A stretch of DNA of 64,000 bases from Novosphingobium sp. SG919 (GTDB taxonomy: Bacteria; Pseudomonadota; Alphaproteobacteria; Sphingomonadales; Sphingomonadaceae). The translations under genes were made by a program, and so were the position numbers. Numbering within the stretch: the stretch's first letter is position 1; the number at the start of each line of letters is the position of its first letter. The stretch spans positions 1,798,001 through 1,862,000 of the forward strand of contig NZ_JABCNG010000001.1 in the NCBI RefSeq assembly GCF_012932495.1, read 5' to 3'. Of the stretch, positions 1-11,000 are shown one piece after another. Under the pieces are notes generated by a model. That model did no database searches. It was not told where the DNA came from and worked only from the letters and a program-made list of their open reading frames with translations.

Positions 1-681
1 GGCCCACGCGCCCTGCCAGGCCGGAAACTGGCGGCGCACGGCCAGGGCGAGGCCGAAATTGTACAGCGCGCCTACGGTCAACAGCATCAAGGCCGCACCG
101 ATCATGCAAGCCATGGCGGTGGCCTGCAACTGTGCCGCGCCGTTATCGACCAGACGCATGCGCAGCATCGGCGCAGACGCCAGGCGATCGAACCGCAAGA
201 CGATCTGGGTGAGCGGCGCATCGCGCAAGGGTGGATCGAACGCGATCTGCCCGCCCAGCCGCCAGCGGGCGCCATAGTTGCCATGCGCCACGCCCTGCCA
301 TTCGGCACTGCCATCGGCGTAGAAGAAGCCCACTCGCAGCGCGTCAAAGCGCGACGAGTGCACCATGACCACCGGCTGTGCGCCGGCACGCGCCAGGGTG
401 GTGGCACCAACCTGCAGCCAGAGGCTGCCGTGCTGGTATCCCTGGGGTTCGCCCTGGCAGACAAACTGCCCTGGAAGCGGCAAGTCGCGGCCGGGCGCGG
501 GGGTTGCGCTGATGGCGTGGCAGGTGTTGGAAAGGGTGATCCACTGGTCTGGCGCGGCTGCCCAGGCCGACGCGGCCGGAGCGGCAAACAGCAGCAGCAA
601 GAGCAGTGCGCAGAGCAGGCGGCGCCCCGTGCTTTGGCGCCTATGCCATTGTCTGCCAACGCTTGCTTGCGAACCCGTCAT
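1..681 (-). CDS. 7TMR-DISM-type membrane sensor, N-terminal part (runs off left edge)
   Basis: The frame is open from an ATG at 681 to the window edge, 227 codons without a stop. It begins with a basic n-region and a hydrophobic leucine/alanine-rich signal peptide ending near residue 47. A periplasmic beta-rich domain of about 140 residues follows. A membrane segment begins near residue 190 and leads into the motif ALYNFGLALAVRRQF. This order (signal peptide, extracellular jelly-roll-like domain, start of a seven-helix bundle) is that of 7TMR-DISM receptors, whose cytoplasmic end is usually a GGDEF or histidine kinase domain. The output domain lies outside the window, so diguanylate cyclase is only the likeliest guess. 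It is separated from the receptor gene upstream by a strong terminator at 727-765. Confidence 0.7.
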   Translation of the reverse strand, partial: MTGSQASVGRQWHRRQSTGRRLLCALLLLLLFAAPAASAWAAAPDQWITLSNTCHAISATPAPGRDLPLPGQFVCQGEPQGYQHGSLWLQVGATTLARAGAQPVVMVHSSRFDALRVGFFYADGSAEWQGVAHGNYGARWRLGGQIAFDPPLRDAPLTQIVLRFDRLASAPMLRMRLVDNGAAQLQATAMACMIGAALMLLTVGALYNFGLALAVRRQFPAWQGAWA

Positions 682-726
682 GGTTTGCGTCTTGCCACAA
701 ACCCCTGTGCAAATGATTACCGCCCG

Positions 727-765
727 TCAAAATCCGGCCCGGCGCTGGGGGGAGCGCCGGGCCGG
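727..765 (-). terminator. Rho-independent terminator after the TonB receptor gene
   Basis: A perfect 13-bp stem pairs 734-746 (CCGGCCCGGCGCT) with 753-765 around a six-base loop. Read on the minus strand it is followed by ATTTTG. It lies 59 bases past the receptor stop codon at 824 and insulates the sensor gene that starts at 681. Confidence 0.75.
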
Positions 766-823
766 CGGGGGATGGCAGCTGGTCGGAATGGGGGGCGACC
801 GGCCGCCGGGAGGATGGAACTGT

Positions 824-3286
824 TCAGAACCGCAGGCGTGCCCCCACCTGCAGCGAGCGGGGCGCACCGGGGGCCAGGAAGGTGGAATTGACCAGGGGGC
901 GCTCCCCATCGATCACCGGGCCGGCGAATGGGCGTGACACCACCCGGCCCTGCCCGTCGAACGCTGTCGCACCCAGCTGGGCGGCGGTGGCGTAATCCTT
1001 GTCGAACAGGTTGCGCACCGTGGCGAAAACGGTCAGCCGCGCATGCGGCCGCGCTTCGACCCCGAGGTTGAACACGGCATAGGGATCGGTCTTGCCTGGG
1101 CCCAGGTAATAGACCCCGTCGGCCTGATGCGCGTTGTTTTCGTTGCCGCGGGCATAGACCCCCGAAACCGCCACCATATCGAGGTTGAGCGTCAACCAGT
1201 TGGCCGCCTCCCACCCGATCGCGGCCTTGGCCGTATGGCGTGCGAGCAGGGGGATGCGGTCACCGCGACGGATCGTGATGTTCCCCTCAAAGCCGGGCGC
1301 TTCGGCATCGCTGCTGCTGTTGCCCGATCCGTTCACCACTTCACGAGACTGGTAGGTGGCGTCGAGCAGGGTATAGCTGGCCGAGAACGTGAAGCGGTGC
1401 AGCCGCGCGTCGGCGGACAGTTCGATACCCTGCCGCCGCGTCTTGCCGAAGTTGCGGAAATAGCCGTAGCCCGAGGCATCGTTGGCCACGAACAGGATAT
1501 CGTCGCTGCTTTGCGTGCGGAACAGGCTGGCGTGAACATGGCCCCAGCGGTTGCCGGCATCCAGGCGCAGTTCCAGCGTGCGGACCACGACCTGGCGCAG
1601 CGGCGGATCGCCGGCCAGCGCATTGGGCAGGCGGCAGGGGCTTTCGGGATCGGAACAACCCAGTTCCACGGCAGAGGGCGCCCGGCTGGCCTGGCTCCAC
1701 GCCACGGACAGCGTGGTGCCGTCGCTGGCCTTGCCGGTAAGCGTGACCGCCGGGTTCACCCGCTGGTAGACCGGGCTGCTGTCGAGCGAGCCGGTGCCGC
1801 CGCCCGGCGTGATCGCATCGCGGTTGCGGATCGCCACGCGGTCATAGCGGGCCGCCAGATCGAGCGACAGTGCTTGACCGAGCGCCACGTGATCGAGCGC
1901 ATAGGCCGAGAGCACTGTGGAGCGCGCCCGCAGATCGACCCGCGCATCGTAGGCGTTTTCGGAATCCTGCGTGCCATCGGCAAAGGCGCCCGGCCCCGCG
2001 ACCGCCACCACGGTGCGATCGGGCAAGAGATAGCCGAACTGGGTGCTTTGGGTGAAATGGGCAGTGCTGCCCACATAGGACCCGCCAAGCGTCAGGTCGT
2101 GCCGCAGCGGGCCGCTGGTCAGCGTGGCCGACGCTTCCAGCGTGGCGCCCCATTCGCTCTGCCGGGTTTGCGAGCGGTTGACCAGTCCGTCGCACTTCTC
2201 GTTTGGCTCGCTGTTGAGCAGGACATTGGCGATGCAGCGCCATTTGGGAAAGGGCGTGTTGGCCTGGATTTCGCCCGAGGTGGGAAAACCGGTATAGCCC
2301 GCAGCCGTCAGCGCGGCCTGTTCGGCGGCGTTGGGCTGATAGAGGTTTTCACCCAGCGCGTCGTCGTTCACGTCGCCGTTGTAAGTTGTGGTGCGGATGT
2401 GCCGCCAAAAGGCATTGCCGCGCAGGTGCAGCCCGCCCGTAAGGCTCGTTTCGCCATTGAGCACCACCATGCCCATGCGATTGCGGGTGTTGTCGGGCGC
2501 GGTGTAGATGCTGCGGCGGTCTGCGGCCAGCAGGCGCATTTCCTGCAGGCCGTTGCCGTTGAGGTTGGTATCGGCAAAATGGCCGGTGAGTGACAGGGCA
2601 GAGGCCGCGTCGCTCCACCCCAGCTTGGCGAGCGCCCGCGTCGCGCGCGATGGCGAAAGATCGCGCCAGCCATCTTCGCGGAAATGATCGGCGGTCACGA
2701 ACCAGTCCACGCCGCTGCCGGTCACGCCACCGGCGGCCACGCTGCCGGTCACCCGGCCGAACGAACCGGCAGAGGCCTCGACCGAAACGCCGGGATCGGT
2801 CTTGCCGCTCTTGCTGCGCAAGACCAATGCCCCGCCCAGTGCGTTGCGGCCGAACTGCGGCGCGGCGCCGGAAACGAGATCGACATCGGCAAGCGCGCCG
2901 GTGGGGATCAGATCCCAGCTGACCACATCGCCGAACGGTTGGTTGACGCGCACCCCGTCGAGATAGACCGAAAGACCCTGCGCCGTGCCCAGCAACGGTG
3001 AGGCGGTCAGCCCGCGGTAGTTCACGTCGGGTTGCAGCGGGTTGCCCTGGATCTCGTTGATGGTGACGCCGGGAGCGGTGCGGGCGAGATGCTCGGCCAC
3101 GCTTACCGCGTGCGTGGTTTCAAGCGCCTTGGCGTTGCCCACTTCGTCGGCCTCGCCCGAAAGCGGCGTTGCCCGCACGATAATGTCCGGGTTGACCGGT
3201 TCATCGGCCAGAGCAGGCGCCACGCCAGCGGGTGAAAGGCACGCCGCCAGCGAAACCCCGGCCAGCAGCCACATCCCCTTTGCCAT
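824..3286 (-). CDS. TonB-dependent outer-membrane receptor
   Basis: An 820-residue protein with a signal peptide ending about residue 27 (ALA before DE). A TonB-box-like stretch, DIIVRAT, sits at 34-40. The plug domain carries the typical [22 protein letters not shown] and GALVLRS motifs. A long beta-barrel ends in a terminal phenylalanine, as expected for outer-membrane insertion. An AGGGGGCAGGGA ribosome site precedes the ATG at 3286. It lies 69 bases downstream of a two-component system on the same strand, so that system may control it. The substrate cannot be read from sequence; a CADRIS-like siderophore or vitamin specificity is not evident, and no iron box was recognised. Confidence 0.9.
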   Translation of the reverse strand: MAKGMWLLAGVSLAACLSPAGVAPALADEPVNPDIIVRATPLSGEADEVGNAKALETTHAVSVAEHLARTAPGVTINEIQGNPLQPDVNYRGLTASPLLGTAQGLSVYLDGVRVNQPFGDVVSWDLIPTGALADVDLVSGAAPQFGRNALGGALVLRSKSGKTDPGVSVEASAGSFGRVTGSVAAGGVTGSGVDWFVTADHFREDGWRDLSPSRATRALAKLGWSDAASALSLTGHFADTNLNGNGLQEMRLLAADRRSIYTAPDNTRNRMGMVVLNGETSLTGGLHLRGNAFWRHIRTTTYNGDVNDDALGENLYQPNAAEQAALTAAGYTGFPTSGEIQANTPFPKWRCIANVLLNSEPNEKCDGLVNRSQTRQSEWGATLEASATLTSGPLRHDLTLGGSYVGSTAHFTQSTQFGYLLPDRTVVAVAGPGAFADGTQDSENAYDARVDLRARSTVLSAYALDHVALGQALSLDLAARYDRVAIRNRDAITPGGGTGSLDSSPVYQRVNPAVTLTGKASDGTTLSVAWSQASRAPSAVELGCSDPESPCRLPNALAGDPPLRQVVVRTLELRLDAGNRWGHVHASLFRTQSSDDILFVANDASGYGYFRNFGKTRRQGIELSADARLHRFTFSASYTLLDATYQSREVVNGSGNSSSDAEAPGFEGNITIRRGDRIPLLARHTAKAAIGWEAANWLTLNLDMVAVSGVYARGNENNAHQADGVYYLGPGKTDPYAVFNLGVEARPHARLTVFATVRNLFDKDYATAAQLGATAFDGQGRVVSRPFAGPVIDGERPLVNSTFLAPGAPRSLQVGARLRF

Positions 3287-3355
3287 TCCCTGCCCCCTCG
3301 TGTCGTTGTGGGCAGTGCCGTAACAGGCCGAAACGCAAAGAACCTGAGCGACCGC

Positions 3356-4033
3356 TCAGACTGACCCAAAGTATGACAGGCGGAATCCCTGGCCGCGCAC
3401 CGCCGAAATGCCCAGGCCACAGGGCGACAGCCGCTTGCGCAGCGCGCTGACGGCAACATCCACCGCGTTGTCGGTGATCACGGCTTCGGCGCCCCACACG
3501 CGATCGACCAGCGTGGCCCGCGCGACCACGTCCCCACGCGCCAGGGCCAGTTCGGCCAGCAGGGCCAGGCTACGCGGTTCGAGCGCGAGCGGCGCCCCTT
3601 GCCAGGCGGCGGTTCCCGCCGTGCGATCGATCACCAGGTCGCGCCAGGCGATCGGCGGGGGCACCAATTGTGCAGCGCGGCGCACCAGCACGTCTACACG
3701 CGCCGCCAGTTCGGCAAAGGCAAAGGGCTTGGGTAGGTAATCGTCTGCCCCGGCGGCAAAGCCTTCCAGGCGATCGTCCAGCGTGGTTCGCGCGGTCAGC
3801 ATCAGGATGGGCATGCCATGCCCGGCGGCGCGAATATCGCGGCACAGGCCCAGGCCATCGGCATCGGGCAGGCCAAGGTCGAGCACCACCGTGGCGATCG
3901 GCTCGCGCGCCAGGGCCGCGAGCACGCCCGCCCCCTGGCGCAGCCACCGCACGGCCAGGCCACGTCCGCCCAGCCCATGCACCACGGCGCGGCCGATCCC
4001 GGCGTCGTCTTCTACCAGCAAGACCGCGCTCAT
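3356..4033 (-). CDS. OmpR-family response regulator (QseB/PmrA-like)
   Basis: A 225-residue protein with a receiver domain and a winged-helix DNA-binding domain. Asp52 (VLDLGLPDADG) is the expected phospho-acceptor, with acidic residues at 9-10 and Lys102 (KPF) completing the switch site. The C-terminal half has the RVWG and DVAVSALRKRL elements of the OmpR winged helix. The start at 4033 is chosen because it overlaps the upstream kinase stop by 4 bases (ATGA) and begins exactly at the receiver domain; a longer open frame upstream lies inside the kinase gene. Its likely partner is the kinase at 4030-5325. Confidence 0.9.
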   Translation of the reverse strand: MSAVLLVEDDAGIGRAVVHGLGGRGLAVRWLRQGAGVLAALAREPIATVVLDLGLPDADGLGLCRDIRAAGHGMPILMLTARTTLDDRLEGFAAGADDYLPKPFAFAELAARVDVLVRRAAQLVPPPIAWRDLVIDRTAGTAAWQGAPLALEPRSLALLAELALARGDVVARATLVDRVWGAEAVITDNAVDVAVSALRKRLSPCGLGISAVRGQGFRLSYFGSV

Positions 4034-5325
4034 GCGCGATGCCCTTGCAAGGGCAGGCAAAAGCGGATCAGGCAGCCGCCCGCCGGCTGATTTTCCGCGA
4101 CGACGGTGCCGCCGTGTTGTTCCACCACCCAGCGCGCCAGCGCCAGGCCCAGCCCGCTGCCGCCGCGCTGGCGGCCTTCCTGCGCCTGATAATAGGCATC
4201 GAAAATGCGCGGCAGGTCGCTTTCCATCACACCGGGCCCCCGATCGCTCACCGTAATCTGCGCCGTGCCTTTGCCGGGCGTGAGGCAAACGGCAAGGGCC
4301 GAATCCATCGGCGCGAATTTCAATCCGTTCTCGATCACCGCCAGCAGCGCCTGGCGCAGCCATCGCGCATCGCCCTGCATGGGCAATGCGCCGACCGGTG
4401 CCGCCAGTTCGATCGTCACGTCCACGCTGGCAGCATAGCTGCGCGCAGCGGCCACCGCCTGCGCCACCACCGCGCCCAGATCGAATGGCGCATCATCCAG
4501 CGCCAGGCGGCCATCGTCGGCGCTGGCCAGGCCCAGCAGTTCCTCGATCCGGTGGGTGAGAAAGCCGGCCTGCGCCACCACATGACCCAGGGTTTCACGC
4601 AGGAACGCCGGGTCAGCATCCCCTTGGTCCAGCGCCACTTCGGCGCCGCTGCGCAAGGCGGCCACCGGGGTGCGCAACTCGTGACTGGCCTTGGCAAAGA
4701 ACAACCGGCGCGAGGCGTCCACCGCCTCGATCCGGGCGGTGCGGGCCCGCACCATGGCTGCCAGGGCGCGGTTGCTGCGCCATAGCAACCATGCGCCACA
4801 GCCGGCGCAGGCGAGTGCCACGGCGGCCAGCAGGCCGGCCAGGATCATGCTTTGCTGCCCCGCGCGCGCCAGCGCGGCGCGGCCCGCCTGCAATTCGCCA
4901 CGCTCCTGCGCGTCGATCGCATGGGCCAGGGCCTGCAACCGGGCGTTGGCATCAGGGTGCTGCGCCAGATTGGCCAGCGCCTCGGCGCGGGCCAGTTCGC
5001 GGCGCTGGTGATCGTCTGTCTCGCCGCCGGCCTCACGCGTTTCGGCATCGATCAAGGCGCGGTAATCGATCAAGGCCCGGTCCAGCGCGGGGCCAGGCCC
5101 GGCCGGCGCCAAGGCCACGATCCGCGCGACTGCAGCGGCCTGCCGTTCCGACAGGCTGGCCAGCAGGAACTGCCGGTTGGCCCCCCGCGCGCTGATGGCA
5201 AAGGCCACGACCAGCCCGGCAAGCGCGGCCACCAGCACGGCAAACAGCGCTGCCGCCAGGCTCGCGCCCCAGGCCAGGCGGCGATCCGGCGGGGCCGAAG
5301 GGAGGATGACGGCGGCTTGTTCCAC
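4030..5325 (-). CDS. Sensor histidine kinase
   Basis: A 431-residue protein with two membrane segments (about 20-45 and 160-182) flanking a short alpha-helical periplasmic domain rich in alanine and charged residues. A HisKA domain follows with His215 (KASHELRTPV), then an ATPase domain with an N-box (IENGLKFAP), DRGPG and GGSGLGLALA. No HAMP domain is obvious. The start codon appears to be GTG with no strong ribosome site. The gene precedes its response regulator, the reverse of the commoner regulator-kinase order, and is translationally coupled to it. It starts 58 bases after the efflux outer-membrane gene, with a GC hairpin between. Confidence 0.88.
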   Translation of the reverse strand: MEQAAVILPSAPPDRRLAWGASLAAALFAVLVAALAGLVVAFAISARGANRQFLLASLSERQAAAVARIVALAPAGPGPALDRALIDYRALIDAETREAGGETDDHQRRELARAEALANLAQHPDANARLQALAHAIDAQERGELQAGRAALARAGQQSMILAGLLAAVALACAGCGAWLLWRSNRALAAMVRARTARIEAVDASRRLFFAKASHELRTPVAALRSGAEVALDQGDADPAFLRETLGHVVAQAGFLTHRIEELLGLASADDGRLALDDAPFDLGAVVAQAVAAARSYAASVDVTIELAAPVGALPMQGDARWLRQALLAVIENGLKFAPMDSALAVCLTPGKGTAQITVSDRGPGVMESDLPRIFDAYYQAQEGRQRGGSGLGLALARWVVEQHGGTVVAENQPAGGCLIRFCLPLQGHRA

Positions 5326-5342
5326 GATGCGCCATCATCGCG

Positions 5343-5369
5343 GGGGGGCCGGCAAAAGCCAAGCCCCCC
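5343..5369. other. GC-rich hairpin between efflux genes and kinase gene
   Basis: GGGGGGC at 5343-5349 pairs with GCCCCCC at 5363-5369, with an inner GGC/GCC pairing around AAAA. There is no T-run on either side, so it may be an attenuator or processing site rather than a full terminator. It sits in the 58-base gap between the efflux outer-membrane gene and the kinase. Confidence 0.4.
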
Positions 5370-5383
5370 TCACCCATGGTGCG

Positions 5384-6835
5384 TCACCCCGCCTTGGGCG
5401 CCCCAGCAGCAGCGCGGCCATCCTGCCACCCGCCGCCGGTCGCGCGTAGCAGCCGGACCGCCGCCTGCAGGCGCTGGGTATCCACCTCGATCGCCTTTTG
5501 CCGGGTGCGCAGCGCGGTGGTTTGCGCGGTGACGACGTCGAGATAGCTGACCGCCCCGCGTTCATAGCGGCGCATGGCCAGCGTTTCCACATTCCCGGCC
5601 TGTTCTGCGGCATGGCTTTCCGCCGCTGCTTCGTCGCCCAGGTGATGCAGGCGGGACAGGCCGTCTTCCACGTCCTGCACGGCACTTAGCACGCGGCCGC
5701 GATAATCGGCCGTCGCGGCATCCCATTCGGCGCGGGCCTGCATCACGCGGGCATGGCGGCGCCCGCCGTCGAACAGCGTCAGCACGGCGCTAGGCCCGAT
5801 GGACCAGAACGTGTTGGGCGCGGCAATCAGATCGGACAGAGCCGTGTCCTGCAGGCCGACTTGCCCACCCAGCAGCAGCGAGGGGAAGAACGCCGCACGC
5901 GCCACGCCGATGCGGCGGTTGGCGGCGTACATCCGCCGTTCGGCCGCTGCGATATCCGGCCGGCGCTGCAACAAGGTGGACGGCACCCCCACCGGCACTT
6001 GCGGCAGTGCCAGCGTGCGATCCGCCGGGGCGATGCTAAACCCGGTGGCTGGTGCGCCAACCAGCGTCGCCAGCGCATGCTCTGCCAGGGCACGGGCGTT
6101 GCGCGCATCAGCCAGGGCAGCCTGCGCTTCGGCGAGCTGGGTGGCGGACTGGCCGGTTTCCATGGCATTGGCGATGCCCCCGGCAAAGCGGCGCCCCGTC
6201 ATGTGGTCGGCCTGGGCATAGGCCTGGACCGTTGCATCGAGCAGGGCGATGATCCGGTCCTGCCCGCGCAGCACGGCATAGCCTTCGGCCAGTTCGGCCT
6301 GGAGCTGCAACCGCGTATCGGCCACATCGTCGGCCGCCGCCTGGGCATCGGCGCGCCCTGCCGCCACATTGGCCCGCACCCGGCCCCAAAGGTCGGCTTC
6401 GTAGCTGCCGTTGAGGCCAACGGTCTGCGAACCGTAATAGTCCGGCTGTGTCGCGCCACGCAGGGGACGATCATTGGACTGGCGGTTTTGCGTAAGATTG
6501 GCGCTGGTGCCGAGTTGCGGGAACAGATCGGCCCGCGCCTGGCGCAACAGCGCGGCCGCCTTGTCGTGCCGGGCCACGGCGGCCGCGAGCGATGGATTGC
6601 CGGTATTGAGCTGCTGCTCCAACCCGTCGAGCACGGGATCGCCGAACACCGTCCACCAATCGGTGGGCGTCGCTGCGGCGCTGCCATCGGCCGGCACCCA
6701 CGGACCGGTGCCGGCAAAATTGGCTGGCAGGCTCACCTGTGGGGGATGATAGTCCGGGGCACTGGCGCAACCGGCCAAGGCCAGCACCAGCCCTGCAACC
6801 AGGCCGTGGCGATGACGGCCCAAAGACTTAGCCAT
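5384..6835 (-). CDS. RND efflux outer-membrane lipoprotein (OprM/NodT family)
   Basis: A 483-residue protein with a lipoprotein signal whose lipobox LALAGC puts the lipidated cysteine at residue 23. It carries the two repeated OEP domains typical of TolC-type channels, with the family motifs DWWTVFGDPVLDGL, LRQARADLFPQLGTSANLTQN and RRPDIAAAERRMYAANRRIGVARAAFFPS. The start at 6835 is preferred over an in-frame ATG at 6868: its first eight bases overlap the adaptor stop codon (ATGGCTAA) and it places the lipobox correctly. It is the last gene of the pump operon and forms the outer-membrane exit duct. Confidence 0.93.
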   Translation of the reverse strand: MAKSLGRHRHGLVAGLVLALAGCASAPDYHPPQVSLPANFAGTGPWVPADGSAAATPTDWWTVFGDPVLDGLEQQLNTGNPSLAAAVARHDKAAALLRQARADLFPQLGTSANLTQNRQSNDRPLRGATQPDYYGSQTVGLNGSYEADLWGRVRANVAAGRADAQAAADDVADTRLQLQAELAEGYAVLRGQDRIIALLDATVQAYAQADHMTGRRFAGGIANAMETGQSATQLAEAQAALADARNARALAEHALATLVGAPATGFSIAPADRTLALPQVPVGVPSTLLQRRPDIAAAERRMYAANRRIGVARAAFFPSLLLGGQVGLQDTALSDLIAAPNTFWSIGPSAVLTLFDGGRRHARVMQARAEWDAATADYRGRVLSAVQDVEDGLSRLHHLGDEAAAESHAAEQAGNVETLAMRRYERGAVSYLDVVTAQTTALRTRQKAIEVDTQRLQAAVRLLRATGGGWQDGRAAAGAPKAG

Positions 6836-8009
6836 GGTGCCCCCCGTCCACGTGCACGGGATCGCCATCGGCGATGGAATCTGGCGGATTGTCGATCACC
6901 TTGGCCCCGGCCGAAAGGCCCGAAACCACTTCCACCGCCTTGCCCAGGTCGCGGCCCAGCGTGATCTTCACCAGGCGCACGCGGGCATCACCGCCCACCG
7001 TCGCCACTTGCGTGCCGGCGGCGCGGAACAGCAGCGCGCTCGACGGGATCGTGACGGCGCCGGCACCGCCCGGCACCTTGAACGCCACCTGGGCATAGCC
7101 GCCCGCACGCAGCGCATGGGCGGTGTTGTCGGCCAGCAATTGCACTTGCAGCGCCCCGGTCTGCGGGTTGATCGCGTCAGACGTACCGACCACCTTGGCG
7201 GCAAACGTCTGGCCCGGCTGATCGGGCACGGTCAGCGTCGCTTCCACACCCGGCTTCATGGCTGCGGCATAGGTCTGCGGCACACCCACGTAGATGCGGA
7301 TGCGGCCAACATCGGCCACCGTGAACATCGGCTGCTGGTTGGTGGCGCCCGGCCCCACCAGATCGCCGATATCGGCGTTGCGCTGCGTGACCACCCCGGC
7401 AAAGGGCGCTCGCACCGTGGCATAGGCCTTCATGGCCAACAGCCGCGCAAGGTCTGCCTCGGCCCCGCGCACGGTGGCGACTTGCACAGCCAGGTTCCCG
7501 TTGCGCTCGTCCGCCTCCTGCTGCGAAACCGAATGGTCGGTCAGCAGGTCGTTCCACCGCGCCGCCGTACTGCGCGCCAAGGATGCCCCGGCGCGCGCCT
7601 TGGCCAGAGCTGCGCGGGCGGCTACGATCTGCTGGTCCAACTCGGGCGTCTCGATCTGCGCCAGGGGCGTGCCCTGCCCCACGCTGGCGCCGATATCGCG
7701 GCTCCACGCCTGCATATAGCCAGGCACGCGGGCAAAGATGTGGGCCGTGTTCCATGCGGCCATGGTGCCCGGCAGCGTCAGATCGCCGCTGGCAGCCGCA
7801 GGCGTCACATCGACAAGGTGGACGGTGGGAATTGCCTGCGCCTCGCTCCACGCGTGGGTGTCAGCCGCTTCGCCATGGCGGGTGTAAAGCCCCGCGCCCA
7901 CGATCACCGCGGCGATGACGCCGGACACGATACCGGCCGTCTTCAGGCCGCGTGGCGGGTTGGCGGGGGCGTCTTCCTGGCCCACGATCAGGCTGGTTTC
8001 ATTCTGCAT
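6828..8009 (-). CDS. RND efflux periplasmic adaptor subunit
   Basis: A 393-residue membrane-fusion protein anchored by one N-terminal helix (about 24-43). The split biotinyl-lipoyl halves are visible (IFARVPGYMQAWSRDIGASV and TVRAPFAGVVTQRNADIGDLV), flanking an alpha-helical hairpin that contains SVSQQEADERN. Beta-barrel and membrane-proximal domains follow. The ATG at 8009 was chosen because it overlaps the permease stop by 11 bases and the sequence upstream is permease coding. The protein links the inner-membrane pump to the outer-membrane lipoprotein. Confidence 0.92.
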   Translation of the reverse strand: MQNETSLIVGQEDAPANPPRGLKTAGIVSGVIAAVIVGAGLYTRHGEAADTHAWSEAQAIPTVHLVDVTPAAASGDLTLPGTMAAWNTAHIFARVPGYMQAWSRDIGASVGQGTPLAQIETPELDQQIVAARAALAKARAGASLARSTAARWNDLLTDHSVSQQEADERNGNLAVQVATVRGAEADLARLLAMKAYATVRAPFAGVVTQRNADIGDLVGPGATNQQPMFTVADVGRIRIYVGVPQTYAAAMKPGVEATLTVPDQPGQTFAAKVVGTSDAINPQTGALQVQLLADNTAHALRAGGYAQVAFKVPGGAGAVTIPSSALLFRAAGTQVATVGGDARVRLVKITLGRDLGKAVEVVSGLSAGAKVIDNPPDSIADGDPVHVDGGHHG

Positions 8010-11000
8010 GGACAAGGTCTCCCTTGAAGAAGATGGGGTCATCGGACGGCGCGGGTGTATGCGGGGTAGCAGTGCCACCCGGCCGGTGCTTGCGATGGAC
8101 GATGGAAAAGACCACGGGCACGAACACCAGCGTGGCAATGGTCGCGCAGATCAGGCCGCCGATCACGGCACGGCCGAGCGGGGCGTTCTGCTCGCCCCCC
8201 TCGCCCAGGCCCAGAGCCATCGGCGCCATGCCGATGATCATGGCGAGCGCGGTCATCAGCACGGGGCGGAAGCGAGTGGAGCCCGCCTCGATCGCGGCCA
8301 GCGTGGCATTGCCGAGCACCGCGAGACGCTCTCTGGCAAAGCTGACCACCAGCACCGAATTGGCGGTGGCAACGCCCATGCACATGATCGCCCCGGTCAG
8401 CGCCGGCACCGAGAGCGGCGTGTGCGTGGCAAACAGCGTCCACGCGATCCCCGCCAGCGCGGCCGGCAGGGCCGAGACGATCACCGCCGGGTCGATCCAG
8501 CTCTGGAAGTTGACCACGATCAGCAGGTAGATGAGCACCACCGCGCCGATCAGCCCGAGCACCAGCCCGGTGAAGGCCGAGTTCATCGTTTCCACCTGGC
8601 CACGGATCGTCACCGTGGCGCCCTTGGGCAGGCTGCTGGCGGTATCGTGCAGGATCTTCTGCACGTCGCCCGCCACGGCGCCCAGGTCACGCCCTTGCGT
8701 GGTGGCATAGACATCATAGGCGGGCTGCACCGAATAGTGGGAAATCAGCGCTGGCGACGGCTCCCGCGTCATCGTGCCCAGCGCGCCCAGCAGTTGCACC
8801 GCACCGGGGCGCGAGGAACTGACGGGGATGTTCTGCAAGGCGTTGATGCTGTCGGTGCGATACTCCGGCGTCTGCACCACGATGGGATACGACACGCCGT
8901 TCTTGGGATTGAGCCAGAACGTGGGCGCCACTTGCGAGCTGCCGGCAAGGTTGACCGACAGGCTCTTGGTCACGTCGTTCTCCGTCACGCCAAGCCGGTC
9001 GGCCTGGGCGCGATCGATGTCGAAGCGCAACTCGGGATGGTTGGTGGCCTGCTGCATGCGCACGTCGGCAATCCCTGCGACGTGGCCGATGCGGCCCGCC
9101 AGCATCCGCGCATAGGCGGCGTTGCCCTTGGTATCGGGCCCGGTGATCATCACGTCGATCGGGGCCGGCGCGCCAAAGTTCAGGATCTGGCTGATGATAT
9201 CGGCCGGAAGGAAGGAGAACGTGGTGCCCGGAAACACGCGCGGCAATCGCTCGCGCAGCGTGCGCACATAGCCATCCGTGGGATGATGCCCTTCGCCCAG
9301 CGTGACCAGAATATCACCATCCTGCGATCCGATCCCGCCGCTGTTGGCATAGGCAACGTTGATCCCGGACGAGGACATGCCGATGTTGTCGACCATCGAG
9401 ACCAGCTCTCCGGGCGGCACCGCGCGGCGGATCTCGTTCTCGACCTTGTCGAACAGGGCAGCGGTTTCTTCCAGCCGGGTGCCGACCGGCGCGCGCACAT
9501 GCAGGCTGATCTGGCCGGAATCGACGCTGGGAAAGAAATTGCGGCCCAGGAACGGCACCAGCGCCATCGACGCCAGCACCACGATCATGAAGCCCGGAAC
9601 AAACCGGCGCCGGCCGTGCAGCGCGGCACGCAGGACGGCCACATACCAGGCGCGGATCGCCTCGAACCGCGTTTCAAAGCCGTGCTGGAACCGGCGCAGC
9701 GCCTGCACGAGCCGGTTCTGGCCCGGCTCCTGCGCCGACAACGCATCATGGCTAACCATAACGTCCACCGCATGGGGCGATCCATGCGCGCGCAGCAAGA
9801 AATTGCTCATCGTGGGCACCAGCGTGCGCGACAGCACGAAGCTGGCGATCATCGCGAAGACCACCGCCTTGGCCATCGGCGCAAACAGGAACCCGGCCAC
9901 GCCCGGCAGGAAGAACATCGGCAGGAACGCGATGCAGATGCACAGCAGCGAAACGAACGCCGGGCGCACGATCTGCTCGGCCCCGTCCATGATCGCCTGG
10001 GCCACGCCCTTGCCCTGTTCCAGGTGCCAGTTGATGTTCTCAATGGTGACGGTGGCATCGTCCACCAGGATGCCCACCGCCAGCGCCAGGCCTCCCAGCG
10101 TCATGATGTTGAGCGTTTCGCCGGTCACCGCCAGCCCCGCCACCGCGGCCAGAATGGCCAGCGGGATCGAGGTGGCGATGATCACGGTCGAGCGCCACGA
10201 TCCCAGGAATAGCAGGATCATCACGCTGGTGAGCACGGCCGCCAGCACCCCTTCGCGCACCACCCCCGAAACCGCCGCTTTCACGAACAGCGACTGGTCC
10301 GACAGCAACTGCACCTTGAGGCTGTCGGGCAGCGTCTCTTTCAGCTTGGGCAACAGCGCCTTGATGTTGTTGACGATGTCGACGGTGGAGGCAGAGCCGG
10401 ACTTGAGGATCGTCATCAGCACGGCACGCCCGCCATCGACGCGTACTTCGTTCACCTGTGGGGGCGAACCATCGTGCACGTGGGCCACGTCACCGATGGT
10501 CACCGTGGTGCCGTCAACCGTGCGGATCGGCAGCGCGTTGAGCTGGTCGATCACCTGCGGGCTGTTGTTGAGGCTGATGGTATATTCGAATTCGCCGATC
10601 TTGCTGGTGCCAGCCGGCACGATCTGGTTCTGCGCCGCCAGGGCCGCGCCCACGTCAGCGGCCGAAAGATGGCGTTGCAGCAAGGCCGCGGGATCGAGGT
10701 CGATCTGGATCTGCCGCTCGCGCCCGCCATAGGGCGATGGCACGGCAGCGCCCTGCACCGTGGCAAGCTGCGGGCGGATGCCGTTCTGCCCGAGGTCATA
10801 GATCGCCTGTTCGGAAAGTTGGCCCGAAGACAGCGCCATCTGCAGGATCGGCACCGTGGCGGCGCTGTAGTTGAGGATCAGCGGCGGGGTCATCCCCGGC
10901 GGCATCTGCTTGAGCACGGTCTGCGACACCGAGGTGACTTGCGCGGTGGCGGTGCGCACGTCGACGCCGGGGCGGAAGAAGATCTTGACCACCCCCACGC

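Noticed and set aside
824..3286. Specific siderophore or vitamin assignment for this TonB receptor
   Set aside because: Barrel sequence alone does not give the ligand and no Fur box or cobalamin riboswitch was recognised upstream.
7915..10212. 765-codon plus-strand frame opposite the RND permease
   Set aside because: No motif and histidine-rich composition typical of shadow frames.
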